A DNA stretch of 64,000 nucleotides from an uncultured Lachnospiraceae bacterium (GCA_910576535.1 CAJTKK010000004.1:149388-213387), one strand, 5' to 3'; positions 53,764 to 62,959 are shown, counted from the first letter of the stretch. Translations and numbers: made by a program. Notes: a model not told the origin generated them from the sequence alone.

Positions 53764-54996
53764 ATGATTAAAAAATGGAAAGAACGTATCTATGTCATCC
53801 GCAGGGAAATCCTTATTTTTCTTCTCCTGTTTTTCACTTTACTCTGCCAGCTCCCGGATGAGCTTCACAACTGGAACAGCGCTTGGTATGCGATGGATTA
53901 TTCCTTAGGATTCGGCTCCCGTCTTCTGCCGGGTTCTGTTCTCCGTCTCTTTTACCCGGATTTTCTTCCGGCCGGGGCAGCTTATTCCTTTGTATTTATT
54001 TCCATCATCCTGCTTCTTATCATGCTCTCTTATGCCCTGGGGCTTGCCCTGCGCCGCATGGAAGGCCTTCCTGGCGAAAGAGGGCTGCTGCTGCTTATTG
54101 TATTTTATCTGCTTTCCCCCGGCTCCCCTTCTTATTTTTGGACATCCGAGAATATAGGCAGATTTGATATGTATCTCCTTATAATGTCGTTAGCTGCAAT
54201 GATATGCTGTTTCCTTATTCCTTCCGTCTTGCCAAACCTTATGCTGATTACCCTTGCCGGGCTGGCGGCTCTTTGCATTCATCAGGCCTTTATTTTTCTC
54301 TTTTTCCCTTTGTTTTTTACGATGTATCTGAAAACCGCTATGGAACAAAAAGGGGGGAAAGCGCCTATCTTGTTTGCTTTTGCCAGTATGGCCGGGATGG
54401 CGGCTGTTTTCTTATACTTCCAGCTTTTTTCCCATATACGGGTTCCTTCCTGCGGGGAACTGGTTTCTTTGCTTTCTTCCCGTACCGATCTTCCAGTGAA
54501 TGAAATTGCGCTTAATTACGAATATTTTTCTTCCTCCGCCCAGTCCTTTTCCGAATTAGTCCTGCCCCAGTTAGGGGAACGCATCCGTTACGGTTTCGTA
54601 ACCCTCTTCCTTCTCTCCCCTTTAGCAATCCTGTACACTTACCTCTGGGTTACTGTCCTAAAAACTGCAGGGAAAAAAGAAAGGCCTCTTTATGCCCTTT
54701 TTCTTCTTAGCCACCTATGCATCGTTCCTGCATTCCTTGTAGCGATTGACTGGGGACGCTGGTTCGGCTCCTTCCTTACCATGCAGATCCTGCAGATTGT
54801 TATTCTGGCCGCAAAAAAAGATGCTGTGGTTTTATCCGCCCTCGCTGCGCTTAACCGGACATTTACCAAGCATCCCTCTATCTTTTTTATTGGCGGCCTA
54901 TGGATAGGATCGCTTCACAAATTCCAGGCGACCCTATTGCCCGATGCGCCTGTTTTCTTCGCATCCCTCTATAAACTCTGCCGCCTGTTCTTTTAG
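53764..54996 (+). CDS. Polytopic membrane protein of unknown family
   Basis: A 410-residue protein with about ten membrane helices. The N-terminal outer loop reads LPDELHNWNSAWYAMDYSLG and continues FGSRLLPGS; the acidic PDE and MDY there resemble GT-C first-loop patterns. ENIGRFDMY is another charged loop. I do not recognise a named family. It has its own promoter and leader and is monocistronic. The stop overlaps the stop of the convergent flavoprotein gene. The neighbours suggest a role in surface glycan assembly, perhaps as glycosyltransferase. Confidence 0.72.
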   Translation: MIKKWKERIYVIRREILIFLLLFFTLLCQLPDELHNWNSAWYAMDYSLGFGSRLLPGSVLRLFYPDFLPAGAAYSFVFISIILLLIMLSYALGLALRRMEGLPGERGLLLLIVFYLLSPGSPSYFWTSENIGRFDMYLLIMSLAAMICCFLIPSVLPNLMLITLAGLAALCIHQAFIFLFFPLFFTMYLKTAMEQKGGKAPILFAFASMAGMAAVFLYFQLFSHIRVPSCGELVSLLSSRTDLPVNEIALNYEYFSSSAQSFSELVLPQLGERIRYGFVTLFLLSPLAILYTYLWVTVLKTAGKKERPLYALFLLSHLCIVPAFLVAIDWGRWFGSFLTMQILQIVILAAKKDAVVLSALAALNRTFTKHPSIFFIGGLWIGSLHKFQATLLPDAPVFFASLYKLCRLFF

Positions 54997-56204
54997 TCTC
55001 CCAGGCGGCCTGCCAGCTTTAACGCCAATTCCACCACAAGGTCGGAATTATAATGTTCATGTTCCCCCCATCTTCCCAAACCATAAATCCTGTTTTCTTC
55101 CGCCCATCGTAACAGACTCTTCATAATCCGGGGTTTTTCGATGGTGTTCAAAGGATATGCATACTCGTTCATATAGCGAAATCTTCCCGCATCCGGTTCT
55201 ATTCTTTCTTTATTTGTCTCTGTCCAATAGCCTGGCGCGCCCGGGCAAAAATTATGCCTTACCAATACCCTGTGATAAGAAATCCCCTTCTCCGGATAAT
55301 AAATCCAATGCGCTTTTGTATCCAGCCTGCCGGGGCAATATTCGATCTGGGTAGAACTATATTTCAGTTTTTTCATATCCTGCCTGATTTCCTCTGGCAT
55401 CCCGGCAATCTCTTCCCATTCCGCCCAAGGCACTGTCGTAATAATCCTCTCTCCTTCATATGCCGTCTGCCCGGCGCATATCACTTTATGGTTCCAGACA
55501 TCCAGTTTTTTTACTGAAGTATTTAGGACAATCTTTTCTTTTACCGCTTCCTGCATCCGCAGCCACACTTCCCCGTACCCATATTTCCTGGGATAGTAAA
55601 ACTCCGCGTGGCCAGGCTGGCTTCCATAAGCATGCCTCTCTTCACAGCTTTTTTTTGTCTCCTCATATGAAACATCGGGCAGCTTCTCCAGCCAGTAAGT
55701 TCCCAGCCTATTCAGGTCGTCCCCAAACATTTTTTCATTATAAGGAAGCATATAATCTTCTGCGATCCTTTTCCCTAATTTCCAGTAAATCCAGTCAACA
55801 AACCCCTCCGGCTTCCTTTCTCCCCTATTGCATCCGCTTTCCGCTATTGATTCCAGATATTCCTTCTGTTTCCCGGAATCCATCTGCCAGATATTCGCTT
55901 CAAAAGGATGGCCGATATATCCGCCGTCAAAAGAAATCCGGGAATCCCTCTCATACTTATCCCATTCTTCCCTGGGCATAAACCCAAACAAAAACCGCGT
56001 CACTTCCGGCCTTCTTACATCAAGGAAATGTCCGCCGCCAATATCCAGCGGGAAACCGTCTACATCCATGCTCCGGCATAGCCCTCCCGCTTCCTTCTCT
56101 TTTTCCAATAAAAGAAAAGACTCTTCCCCTCTTTGTTTTAAACAATTGGCAAAAGACAGCCCCGCGGGCCCTGCCCCCAAAATCAGATATTTTACTTTTT
56201 CCAT
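54993..56204 (-). CDS. NAD(P)/FAD-binding protein, protoporphyrinogen-oxidase or UGM-like
   Basis: A 403-residue flavoprotein. KVKYLILGAGPAGLSFANCL is the nucleotide fold; LLEKEKEAGGLCRSM and PLDIGGGHFLDVRRP match the amine-oxidase/UDP-galactopyranose-mutase superfamily. PYNEKMFGDDLNRLGTYWL is typical of glycan-cluster members. It is distantly related to the 29578-31173 protein but shorter. Possible UDP-sugar mutase or sugar oxidase. It is last in the leftward operon with the epimerase and GtrA genes. Confidence 0.85.
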   Translation of the reverse strand: MEKVKYLILGAGPAGLSFANCLKQRGEESFLLLEKEKEAGGLCRSMDVDGFPLDIGGGHFLDVRRPEVTRFLFGFMPREEWDKYERDSRISFDGGYIGHPFEANIWQMDSGKQKEYLESIAESGCNRGERKPEGFVDWIYWKLGKRIAEDYMLPYNEKMFGDDLNRLGTYWLEKLPDVSYEETKKSCEERHAYGSQPGHAEFYYPRKYGYGEVWLRMQEAVKEKIVLNTSVKKLDVWNHKVICAGQTAYEGERIITTVPWAEWEEIAGMPEEIRQDMKKLKYSSTQIEYCPGRLDTKAHWIYYPEKGISYHRVLVRHNFCPGAPGYWTETNKERIEPDAGRFRYMNEYAYPLNTIEKPRIMKSLLRWAEENRIYGLGRWGEHEHYNSDLVVELALKLAGRLGD

Positions 56205-56233
56205 TTCTACCTCTGCCTTGTTGTGTGCAAAAT

Positions 56234-56701
56234 CTATTCCCCGTCTTTTTTCTTGCCGCCCCCGGTAAACACAAAGAATTTCTGCCCGATAAAATTAAAT
56301 ACGATAAACAGGCCCATACCGAAAAGAATAGCCAGATTTTCTTCTACCATATGCGGCTCCATGCCAATGATATCCCCTATCTTCTGGGCCGTCCCGGGAA
56401 GATATCCCTGCATGATGCTGCGTACCAACGGTTTGGCTATCCCATAGGCAAGGAAATAGCACACCGCGATATTGACCGCAAACCGCACTGCCGGCCTCCA
56501 GCTATTCCCTTCTACCTGAAACGTCAGCTTCTTATTTGCAAAATAAGAAAAAATGCTTCCAATTACATACGATGTCCCGCTTGCCACCCAATAATTCCAG
56601 CGCCAGATATTATAAAAAACCATAATAAGCGCATAGCCCAGCAAAGTATTAAATACCCCTATAATGCCAAAATGCAGTACTTCATGAAACAGTTTCTTCA
56701 T
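56234..56701 (-). CDS. GtrA family membrane protein
   Basis: A 155-residue protein with four membrane helices. FGIIGVFNTLLGYALIMVFYN, YVIGSIFSYFANKKLTF and FNFIGQKFFVF are classic GtrA. GtrA proteins are thought to flip polyprenyl-phosphate sugar across the membrane, partnering GtrB-like enzymes and GT-C transferases. Three GtrB-like genes are in this window but only this one GtrA, so it may serve them all. It overlaps the epimerase gene by 20 bases. Confidence 0.93.
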   Translation of the reverse strand: MKKLFHEVLHFGIIGVFNTLLGYALIMVFYNIWRWNYWVASGTSYVIGSIFSYFANKKLTFQVEGNSWRPAVRFAVNIAVCYFLAYGIAKPLVRSIMQGYLPGTAQKIGDIIGMEPHMVEENLAILFGMGLFIVFNFIGQKFFVFTGGGKKKDGE

Positions 56702-57692
56702 AACCGTAGTACTCCTTGAACCATCTTACAAACTTGTCCATGCCTTCTTCCATTGATGTGCTTGGTTTAAAGTCAAAATCTTTCATCAAATCCGTCACAT
56801 CCGCATAAGTCTGATATACATCCCCCGGCTGCATCGGCAAATATTCCTTTTTTGCCTCTCTCCCAAGGCATTTTTCCAAAACGGCAATAAAGTCCATTAG
56901 CTTCTCCGGTTTGTTATTTCCAATGTTATAAATCTTATAAAGAGTTCCCTGCCCGTCTTTTTCCGGCGGGTTGCACAGCACATTTTCCACCCCGGCTATA
57001 ATATCGTCAATATAAGTAAAATCCCGGTACATATCTCCATTATTATATATTTGGATCGGCTTGCCCTCCATCATCTTTTTCGCAAATTTATAACAGGCCA
57101 TGTCAGGTCTCCCAAAAGGCCCGTAAACCGTAAAAAAACGCAGCCCGGTTGACGGGATCCCATATAGTTTACTATATGCGTACGCCATAAGCTCATTGGA
57201 TTTTTTCGTCGCCGCATATAGGCTGACCGGATGATCCACTTTATCCTCCGTCGAAAACGGCACTTTCTCATTCCCGCCATACACCGAACTGGAAGATGCA
57301 AAAACCAGATGTTCTACCGGATAATGCCTGCAGGACTCCAGCAAATGAAAAAATCCCACCAAATTTGACTGCACGTAAGAATCCGGATGGTCAATACTAT
57401 ACCTCACCCCTGCCTGAGCCGCCATATTCACCGCAATATCCGGACGATATTTCTGAAAAACTGCAAATACATCCTCTTTCACCGCCAAATCACACCGGAC
57501 AAATGAAAAATTATCGTATTTTTTTAAAATATCCAGACGGGCTTCTTTCAGGCTGACTTCGTAGTAATCATTCAAATTGTCCAAACCGACAACCTTTGCC
57601 CCAGCTTCCAGCAGACGTTTCGATAAATGAAATCCTATAAACCCGGCCCCTCCGGTAATCAAGTAGGTTTTTTCCACATCCAATTTTTTCAT
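56682..57692 (-). CDS. UDP-glucuronate 4-epimerase-like NAD-dependent epimerase
   Basis: About 336 residues of the extended short-chain dehydrogenase family. YLITGGAGFIGFHLSKRL binds NAD; ASSSSVYGG and YAATKKSNELMAYAYSKLYG hold the Ser/Tyr/Lys set. FFTVYGPFGRPDMA is the signature of UDP-glucuronate 4-epimerases (CapI/LpsL type). It probably makes UDP-galacturonate. The start is the ATG at 57692 (MKKLDVEK) with AGGAAGGG before; the longer frame to 57719 lacks a site. UDP-glucose dehydrogenase, needed to make the substrate, is not in the window. Confidence 0.9.
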   Translation of the reverse strand: MKKLDVEKTYLITGGAGFIGFHLSKRLLEAGAKVVGLDNLNDYYEVSLKEARLDILKKYDNFSFVRCDLAVKEDVFAVFQKYRPDIAVNMAAQAGVRYSIDHPDSYVQSNLVGFFHLLESCRHYPVEHLVFASSSSVYGGNEKVPFSTEDKVDHPVSLYAATKKSNELMAYAYSKLYGIPSTGLRFFTVYGPFGRPDMACYKFAKKMMEGKPIQIYNNGDMYRDFTYIDDIIAGVENVLCNPPEKDGQGTLYKIYNIGNNKPEKLMDFIAVLEKCLGREAKKEYLPMQPGDVYQTYADVTDLMKDFDFKPSTSMEEGMDKFVRWFKEYYGYEETVS

Positions 57693-57755
57693 GTAATCCC
57701 TTCCTGCTCCTCTTCCCATGACAATCCATATCTATTCGGCCTTACACGTTTTTCA

Positions 57756-59249
57756 TTAATGCCCTGTTAATATCAGCCAGATAAACTGGGCGTTGGAAAA
57801 CATATACCGCTTCAGGAGACGTTTCGGATCCTGAAGCAGGCGGTAAAGCCATTCCAGGTAAAATTCCTGCATCCACTTCGGCGCACGCTTTGACGTGCCT
57901 GCATGAAAGTCAAATGCGGCGCCAACCCCCAGCATCACACCATTGACCTTTCCCTGATGTTCAAACATCCAGCGTTCCTGCTTTGGCGCACCCAAGCCAA
58001 CCCATACAAAATCCGGCCTTGCCGCGTTAATCCGCTCTATAATCTTTTCGTCTTCTTCTTTTGTCAGTTTACGGAAAGGCGGCGAATATGTGCCTACAAT
58101 ATTCAGCTCCGGATACCTTTCCCTCAGATTCCGTTCCAAAAATCCCAGCGTACGTTCGGTGCTTCCGTAAAAGTAATGCCGGTATCCTTCCTTTTCAGAG
58201 ATCCGCAATATTTCAGGCATCAGATCCGGCCCGGCTACCCGCTGCGCCCCCTGGTATCCTCTCAGCCTGCATATAAGCGACAGCGGTTTGCCGTCCGGCA
58301 CGGCAATCGCTGCGCCGTTCTGGACTTCCCGGTAAGACGCATCGTTATACGCCATTACGGTTGTATGCACATTGGATACGCACACATATTCCCCTCTGAG
58401 TCTTTCCAGGTTTTTTGTCAAATAACCGCATACGGATTTCATATTCGTCACCGCAATATCCACTCCAAGAATATTGCAGGATCTTGGCGCAAGAAACTGA
58501 CTCTGTTTCCTATACTTCCAGAAAATAGGAAAAATCTCCAGGTCATCCAGCAGATAACGGCGGTATAACCGTCTTGGCTCTTTCAGCAGCCGGTAGAACC
58601 ATTCCATTCCGGCATAGCTGACCCATTTCGGCGCACGCTTTACCACCCCTGCTTCAAAGTCTATGGTCGCCCCAATGTGAAGAGTCAGCGGGACATTAAG
58701 AAGTTCTTTATATTTGTAGTAAAACTTTTCCTGCTTCGGCGTGCCAAGCCCAATACAGAGAATGTCAGGCTGCGCCTCATTAATTTTTCGGATAATATAA
58801 GAAATTTCCTTTACATCGCTCTCAAAAGTATAACTGGGGGAATATACGCCGGCAATCTTTAAATGTTCATATTTTTTCATCAGATTAACCGCTGCCTTTT
58901 TCGCCACTCCCTCTGCAGCGCCCAGCAAAAAAATAGACAAGCCTTCCCTTGCAGCCATTTTACACACTTCCGGGAAATAATCGGAACCCGATATTTTTTC
59001 CTTTATAGGCATCCCCAACAATTTAGACATCCAAATAAGAGGCTTCCCGTCTGTAAGGATCAAATCAGCCCCTTCATATATCTCACGGAACAGGCGGTCA
59101 TGCTCTATCTTTACGATATGATCCACGTTAGGCGTAACGACATAACTCCTCCCGCCCTTTAGAACCAGACTTTTCGCCTCTTCTACGGCCTCCGCCATCG
59201 TCAGATTGTCCACATGTGTATTTAAGAACTTCATTCTTTTATCGCTCAT
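57756..59249 (-). CDS. Tandem WecG/TagA/CpsF glycosyltransferase (two fused domains)
   Basis: About 497 residues containing two complete GT26 domains. The first (about residues 5-250) has TPNVDHIVKIEHD, GADLILTDGKP, LGTPKQEKFYYKY and GATIDFEAGVVKRAPKWVSY. The second (about 260-497) has VSNVHTTVMAYND, AIAVPDGKPL, LGAPKQERWMFEH and GAAFDFHAGTSKRAPKWMQE. GT26 enzymes such as TagA and WecG move N-acetylmannosamine or related sugars to a polyprenyl-linked acceptor. Both copies keep the Asp of (T/P)DGKP and the GxPKQE motif, so both may be active. The usual length is about 240 residues, so the double form is unusual. I choose ATG 59249 (GAGG nine bases upstream); the frame extends to a GTG at 59312. 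Confidence 0.9.
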   Translation of the reverse strand: MSDKRMKFLNTHVDNLTMAEAVEEAKSLVLKGGRSYVVTPNVDHIVKIEHDRLFREIYEGADLILTDGKPLIWMSKLLGMPIKEKISGSDYFPEVCKMAAREGLSIFLLGAAEGVAKKAAVNLMKKYEHLKIAGVYSPSYTFESDVKEISYIIRKINEAQPDILCIGLGTPKQEKFYYKYKELLNVPLTLHIGATIDFEAGVVKRAPKWVSYAGMEWFYRLLKEPRRLYRRYLLDDLEIFPIFWKYRKQSQFLAPRSCNILGVDIAVTNMKSVCGYLTKNLERLRGEYVCVSNVHTTVMAYNDASYREVQNGAAIAVPDGKPLSLICRLRGYQGAQRVAGPDLMPEILRISEKEGYRHYFYGSTERTLGFLERNLRERYPELNIVGTYSPPFRKLTKEEDEKIIERINAARPDFVWVGLGAPKQERWMFEHQGKVNGVMLGVGAAFDFHAGTSKRAPKWMQEFYLEWLYRLLQDPKRLLKRYMFSNAQFIWLILTGH

Positions 59250-59330
59250 AGAAGAAAACCTCATCGCCCATTCAATATCAACCACATTATAATACTTTAC
59301 CATTAATAGCACATTTTTTCAAATAGATAC

Positions 59331-61679
59331 TTAAATCCTTGTTACAATCACTTCACAGTCCCCAAAAATTGTATATGTTTTCTCAGATTTTGGAAGAAAT
59401 ATGCTTTCCCCCGCTTTAAACTTCATTTCCTCTGCATCCTCACCCTTCACTCCAAGACATCCCGTTCCTTTGATACAGATAATGGAAGTAAAAGATTCTT
59501 CCGAAAAAAGCAGTTCTGCCATCCCTTTCATGCTATAATGGGTCGAAATAAAATATTTGCAGCAGCAAAGCTGCCGGGATTCGTATTGCCCGCCCTGTTC
59601 AGCCTTTACTTCAAATTTCTGGGGCATATAAGGGTCACAATTCATCACATCTAACGCCTTTTGTATATGGAGTTCCCGGTAATTGCCAAAACGGTCTTTT
59701 CTCCCATAATCATACATACGGTATGTGCAGGCCGAGCTTTGCTGGATTTCACATATCATCAGCCCTCCGCCGATCGCATGTACCGTTCCCGCAGGAATAA
59801 AATAAACCTCGCCTGCTTTTACAGGGACTTTATTCAGGATTTCCACTACCGTATTCTCACGGATTCTTCTGGCCACCTCTTCTTTGTCAGTCTTTTCCTT
59901 AAAACCGCAGTAAATATATGCCTCCGGCTCCGCATCCAGTATATACCACATCTCGTTTTTGCCATATTCATCTTCCTGTTCCAGCGCATATTCGTCATCC
60001 GGATGCACTTGGACAGAAAGAGGCTCTTTCGCATCAATAAACTTAATTAAAATAGGAAAATTTGCCAGTGACCGGCATTTCCATCCCAAGCTTTCTTTTC
60101 CTATCTTATCCAAATACTCCCCAAACAGCATCCCTTTATGCCGCCCGCTGGCTACTGTGCTTTGCCCTTCCGCATGTGCGGACAGCTCCCAGCTTTCCGC
60201 AATCATATCGTATTCGCATTTTTTGCCGAATACCTCTTTCAAGCGTACGCCGCCCCAAAGATAATCCTTATAGGCCGGCTGGAGCTTCACATAAGGCTCC
60301 AACTGGTACCCCAGATCCACCTCTGTCAAGTCCCTGCTTTCTACCGGGATAATATCATCTTCCGTCACGTTCTCCCCTACTGACACTTCAATAATCATCA
60401 ACGGATACATGCCGATATTAGAGACCTGGTGTATCATGTTTTTTTCTACATTGATCACATCCCCCATGCCATAAACCGCGCCTGCCCCGTTCAGTTCTAT
60501 CCTTGCTGTGCCTGTCACAACAGACCAATGCTCGCTGCGGTATCTATGACTATGAGCGTAAATGGTTTTTCCCGGGTGGATCTGTATTTTTTTCACCCGG
60601 TAAGAAGGGTCGTCCACTAAAAGTTCATAACTCCCCCATGCCCGGTATACCATTCTGCCGTTTTCCACAAAAACGCTCATCTGCGGATTTTCACGGATAA
60701 TATCTTTTAACGCCCCGGATTCCCCTTTTTTCCCGACATAAACCGCATCCTGGGTATTCACAATCAAGACATCCTGCAAGCCGTTGGCCACCACAGCGCT
60801 GCGCATACACTGGTTTATAATTTCCGTATCCTCACACTGGTATGCAATCTGCCTGCTACTGTCGGCAGACTGCAGCTCCGTTGCCTTCAAATCCTCCAGG
60901 CTCCCAATATCCTTCCATTCAAAATTGCAATGGACTGCCTTTGCCTGCAACGTATGTTCAAATACCGACCTCTCAATCGGCACCGCCTCAATCTGGTTTA
61001 AAATACTCTCTTTATATAAAATATTATTCTTAACATGCTTCCTTTTTTTATATGCATATCTGCAGGCCTGCTCCAGATCCGGGGAATATTTTTTTAATTC
61101 CTGCAGCATATTCCCTACCCGGAACATAAAAATACCGCTGTTTACCAGATACTCCCCGCTGCTTAGATATTCCGCCGCTTCCTGCCTGTCCGGCTTTTCC
61201 GTAAAACGGAGCACGTCCTCTCCTTTGCAGCGCAGATACCCAAAGCGTTCCTCCGGTTCTTTGATATCCATGCCAAAAGTCACCAGATATCCCTCTTTGC
61301 TCAGCTCCTTCCCCCGCAGGATTGCATCTTTATATGCTTCCCCATTTATGAGCTGGTCAGTGGGGACTACCAATACAATCTCCGACAGCGGGAACTGCAT
61401 ACAAGCCAAAATAATCGCTGCTGTCGTCTTACGCCCTATCTCTTCCAACACACAGCTATGGGTCAGTCCCTGAAATGCGCTTAACTGGTCCTCCACAAGA
61501 AAGCGGTATTCCTTATTTGTTACCACCACAAATTCATCACAAAACGGCAGGTTCCTGCCAATTGTTTCCTGAAACATAGAATGGTTTTTCTGTAATTTTA
61601 TAAACTGCTTCGGATAGCTCTTCCTGGATAAAGGCCATAAGCGGCCGCCTTTTCCTCCGGCTAATACAATACATTTCAT
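59331..61679 (-). CDS. GDP-mannose pyrophosphorylase / PMI type II fused to PMI type I
   Basis: A 782-residue fusion. Residues 1-280 are mannose-1-phosphate guanylyltransferase (LAGGKGGRLWPLSRKSYPKQF). Residues about 345-450 are the cupin of type II phosphomannose isomerase (GSYELLVDDPSYRVKKI, HSHRYRSEHWSVVTG). From about 455 to the end is a whole type I phosphomannose isomerase (LWGGVRLKEVF, VQVHPDDEYA, IPAGTVHAIGGG, CTYRMYDYGR) with the His/Glu/His zinc site. It should take fructose-6-phosphate to mannose-6-phosphate and, after a mutase step, make GDP-mannose. Having two isomerase domains in one chain is odd. GDP-mannose could feed the DPM1-like transferases nearby. AAGGA before the ATG. 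Confidence 0.93.
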   Translation of the reverse strand: MKCIVLAGGKGGRLWPLSRKSYPKQFIKLQKNHSMFQETIGRNLPFCDEFVVVTNKEYRFLVEDQLSAFQGLTHSCVLEEIGRKTTAAIILACMQFPLSEIVLVVPTDQLINGEAYKDAILRGKELSKEGYLVTFGMDIKEPEERFGYLRCKGEDVLRFTEKPDRQEAAEYLSSGEYLVNSGIFMFRVGNMLQELKKYSPDLEQACRYAYKKRKHVKNNILYKESILNQIEAVPIERSVFEHTLQAKAVHCNFEWKDIGSLEDLKATELQSADSSRQIAYQCEDTEIINQCMRSAVVANGLQDVLIVNTQDAVYVGKKGESGALKDIIRENPQMSVFVENGRMVYRAWGSYELLVDDPSYRVKKIQIHPGKTIYAHSHRYRSEHWSVVTGTARIELNGAGAVYGMGDVINVEKNMIHQVSNIGMYPLMIIEVSVGENVTEDDIIPVESRDLTEVDLGYQLEPYVKLQPAYKDYLWGGVRLKEVFGKKCEYDMIAESWELSAHAEGQSTVASGRHKGMLFGEYLDKIGKESLGWKCRSLANFPILIKFIDAKEPLSVQVHPDDEYALEQEDEYGKNEMWYILDAEPEAYIYCGFKEKTDKEEVARRIRENTVVEILNKVPVKAGEVYFIPAGTVHAIGGGLMICEIQQSSACTYRMYDYGRKDRFGNYRELHIQKALDVMNCDPYMPQKFEVKAEQGGQYESRQLCCCKYFISTHYSMKGMAELLFSEESFTSIICIKGTGCLGVKGEDAEEMKFKAGESIFLPKSEKTYTIFGDCEVIVTRI

Positions 61680-62128
61680 CTCTTTATTCCTTTATCTGTT
61701 TCTTTATTTATCTTAACATAAATATAGGATAATAGCCATAATTAAGAAATATTTTCTCCGGCTGCAACAGCGTCCATTCTTTTTTGAGCAGATCTGTAAG
61801 GAAAAGATATGGAAACACGTACAGTCATACGCGCCTGCGTCAGCCGCCGTTTTCCTTTTAAGCAACATACGCATCTTCCGGAAAGCTTTTGTATCATAGG
61901 GGATTATGGGGCAGTTTTCCATTATAATCCGGGTTTCCCGTTGAACGCCCGGATTCCGTTATGCAAAAAATTAGAAAGGTGTAATTCCCTGGATTACCAG
62001 AAAATACACCTTCCTAATTTCGCGCTTTAAGAATAAATACAAAACCTAGCTTTCTATTATGTATTAACATATTGAAAACTGGAGATTATGTTATTATTAT
62101 AATCCAATCAAGATTTTTGTCCATGCTT
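61680..62128. other. 449-base intergenic region
   Basis: No gene I can support. It contains the terminator of the LytTR gene, an AT-rich stretch just upstream of the GDP-mannose enzyme with several -10-like boxes but no clear -35, and a small inverted repeat (CCGGG / CCCGG, near 61930-61952). A 69-codon minus-strand frame at 61713-61922 lacks a ribosome site and looks spurious. Confidence 0.6.
61964..62020 (-). terminator. Rho-independent terminator of the LytTR gene
   Basis: A long inverted repeat (61968-61983 with 62005-62020, one mismatch) with an inner hairpin CTGG ATTA CCAG. On the minus strand the stem runs directly into TTTTTT, a standard terminator about 110 bases after the LytTR stop. 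Confidence 0.8.
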
Positions 62129-62959
62129 TCAAGTTAAACGTTGCTGTTTTCCGGCAAACGTCGGTGCCTTCCTATCTATACCATCCAAGCAGCAGATGCT
62201 GTCTTTCCCTTGTACCCCTTCCTCATAACAATGATATATCCTTACCAAGGCGCCCCTACGCCTGACAGATACCGGCACGCTCCTGGCATCTTTCAGAATG
62301 ACGCTGTCATTATCTATCCGCTGTACATAAGCAAAATTCACGATATATGACTTATGGCATCTGAAAAAAGCATTCCCAAGCTGCTCCAGCAGATAATTCA
62401 TCGTTTTCCGCACAGTAGAGTAGGTATCTTTTTTATAAATAATTGCCTCATCCCCAAAAGCCTCTATATAATAAATATCCTCAAACGGCACCCACTTATC
62501 TTCCCCGTTTATCGTCAGCCGCAGCCCCTGAACCGGAGCTATTTCCTGCAAGACCTCTTTCAATGCCTCTGGCAGATCCTTTTCCACTTCCTCTTTTAAC
62601 GCATATCTGAATACCCCTATCCGGAAAGCATCCTTTAAAAACCTGGTTCCTTCCGCTATACATATGATCCTTGCGGAAGTGTTCTTCAGCCAGCGCATTT
62701 CTTCCGGCTTGAAATAATCCGTTTTCCCTTCCCCTATCCACATAATAAGAACGTCAAAGGCTTTCCTGCTGTTCATCAGCCCCGCCACGCTTTGATAAAA
62801 GGACAATTGATACATAAACCGTCCGTCCAGTTCTATAGCGGATGCAATACAAGCATCTATTTTCTGTGTCATATGAGCCATTTCAAGACCATGTGTTTCT
62901 GCACCGGAATCTTTCCATGCCCCATTCCCGCCTTCAGAAATCACTGCAATCTGCAACAT
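62129..62959 (-). CDS. LytTR-type transcription regulator with degenerate receiver domain
   Basis: About 276 residues. The C-terminal part (about 155-250) is a LytTR DNA-binding domain: IYYIEAFGDEAIIY, NAFFRCHKSYIVNFAYV and VPVSVRRRG. The N-terminal 130 residues look like a response-regulator receiver (FDVLIMWIGEG, RIICIAEGTRF, VFRYALKEE), but the phosphoacceptor position after the third strand is Trp-Ile instead of Asp, and the N-terminal acidic pair is reduced to Ser-Glu. It may be phosphorylation-independent. The start is set at MLQIAVISE (62959), eight bases after AGGAAAG; the frame extends to 63016. It could control the polysaccharide locus. No sensor kinase is nearby. Confidence 0.85.
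   Translation of the reverse strand: MLQIAVISEGGNGAWKDSGAETHGLEMAHMTQKIDACIASAIELDGRFMYQLSFYQSVAGLMNSRKAFDVLIMWIGEGKTDYFKPEEMRWLKNTSARIICIAEGTRFLKDAFRIGVFRYALKEEVEKDLPEALKEVLQEIAPVQGLRLTINGEDKWVPFEDIYYIEAFGDEAIIYKKDTYSTVRKTMNYLLEQLGNAFFRCHKSYIVNFAYVQRIDNDSVILKDARSVPVSVRRRGALVRIYHCYEEGVQGKDSICCLDGIDRKAPTFAGKQQRLT

Noticed and set aside
61713..61922. 69-codon minus-strand frame upstream of the GDP-mannose enzyme
   Set aside because: No ribosome site, odd composition, and it ends in the AT-rich promoter zone.
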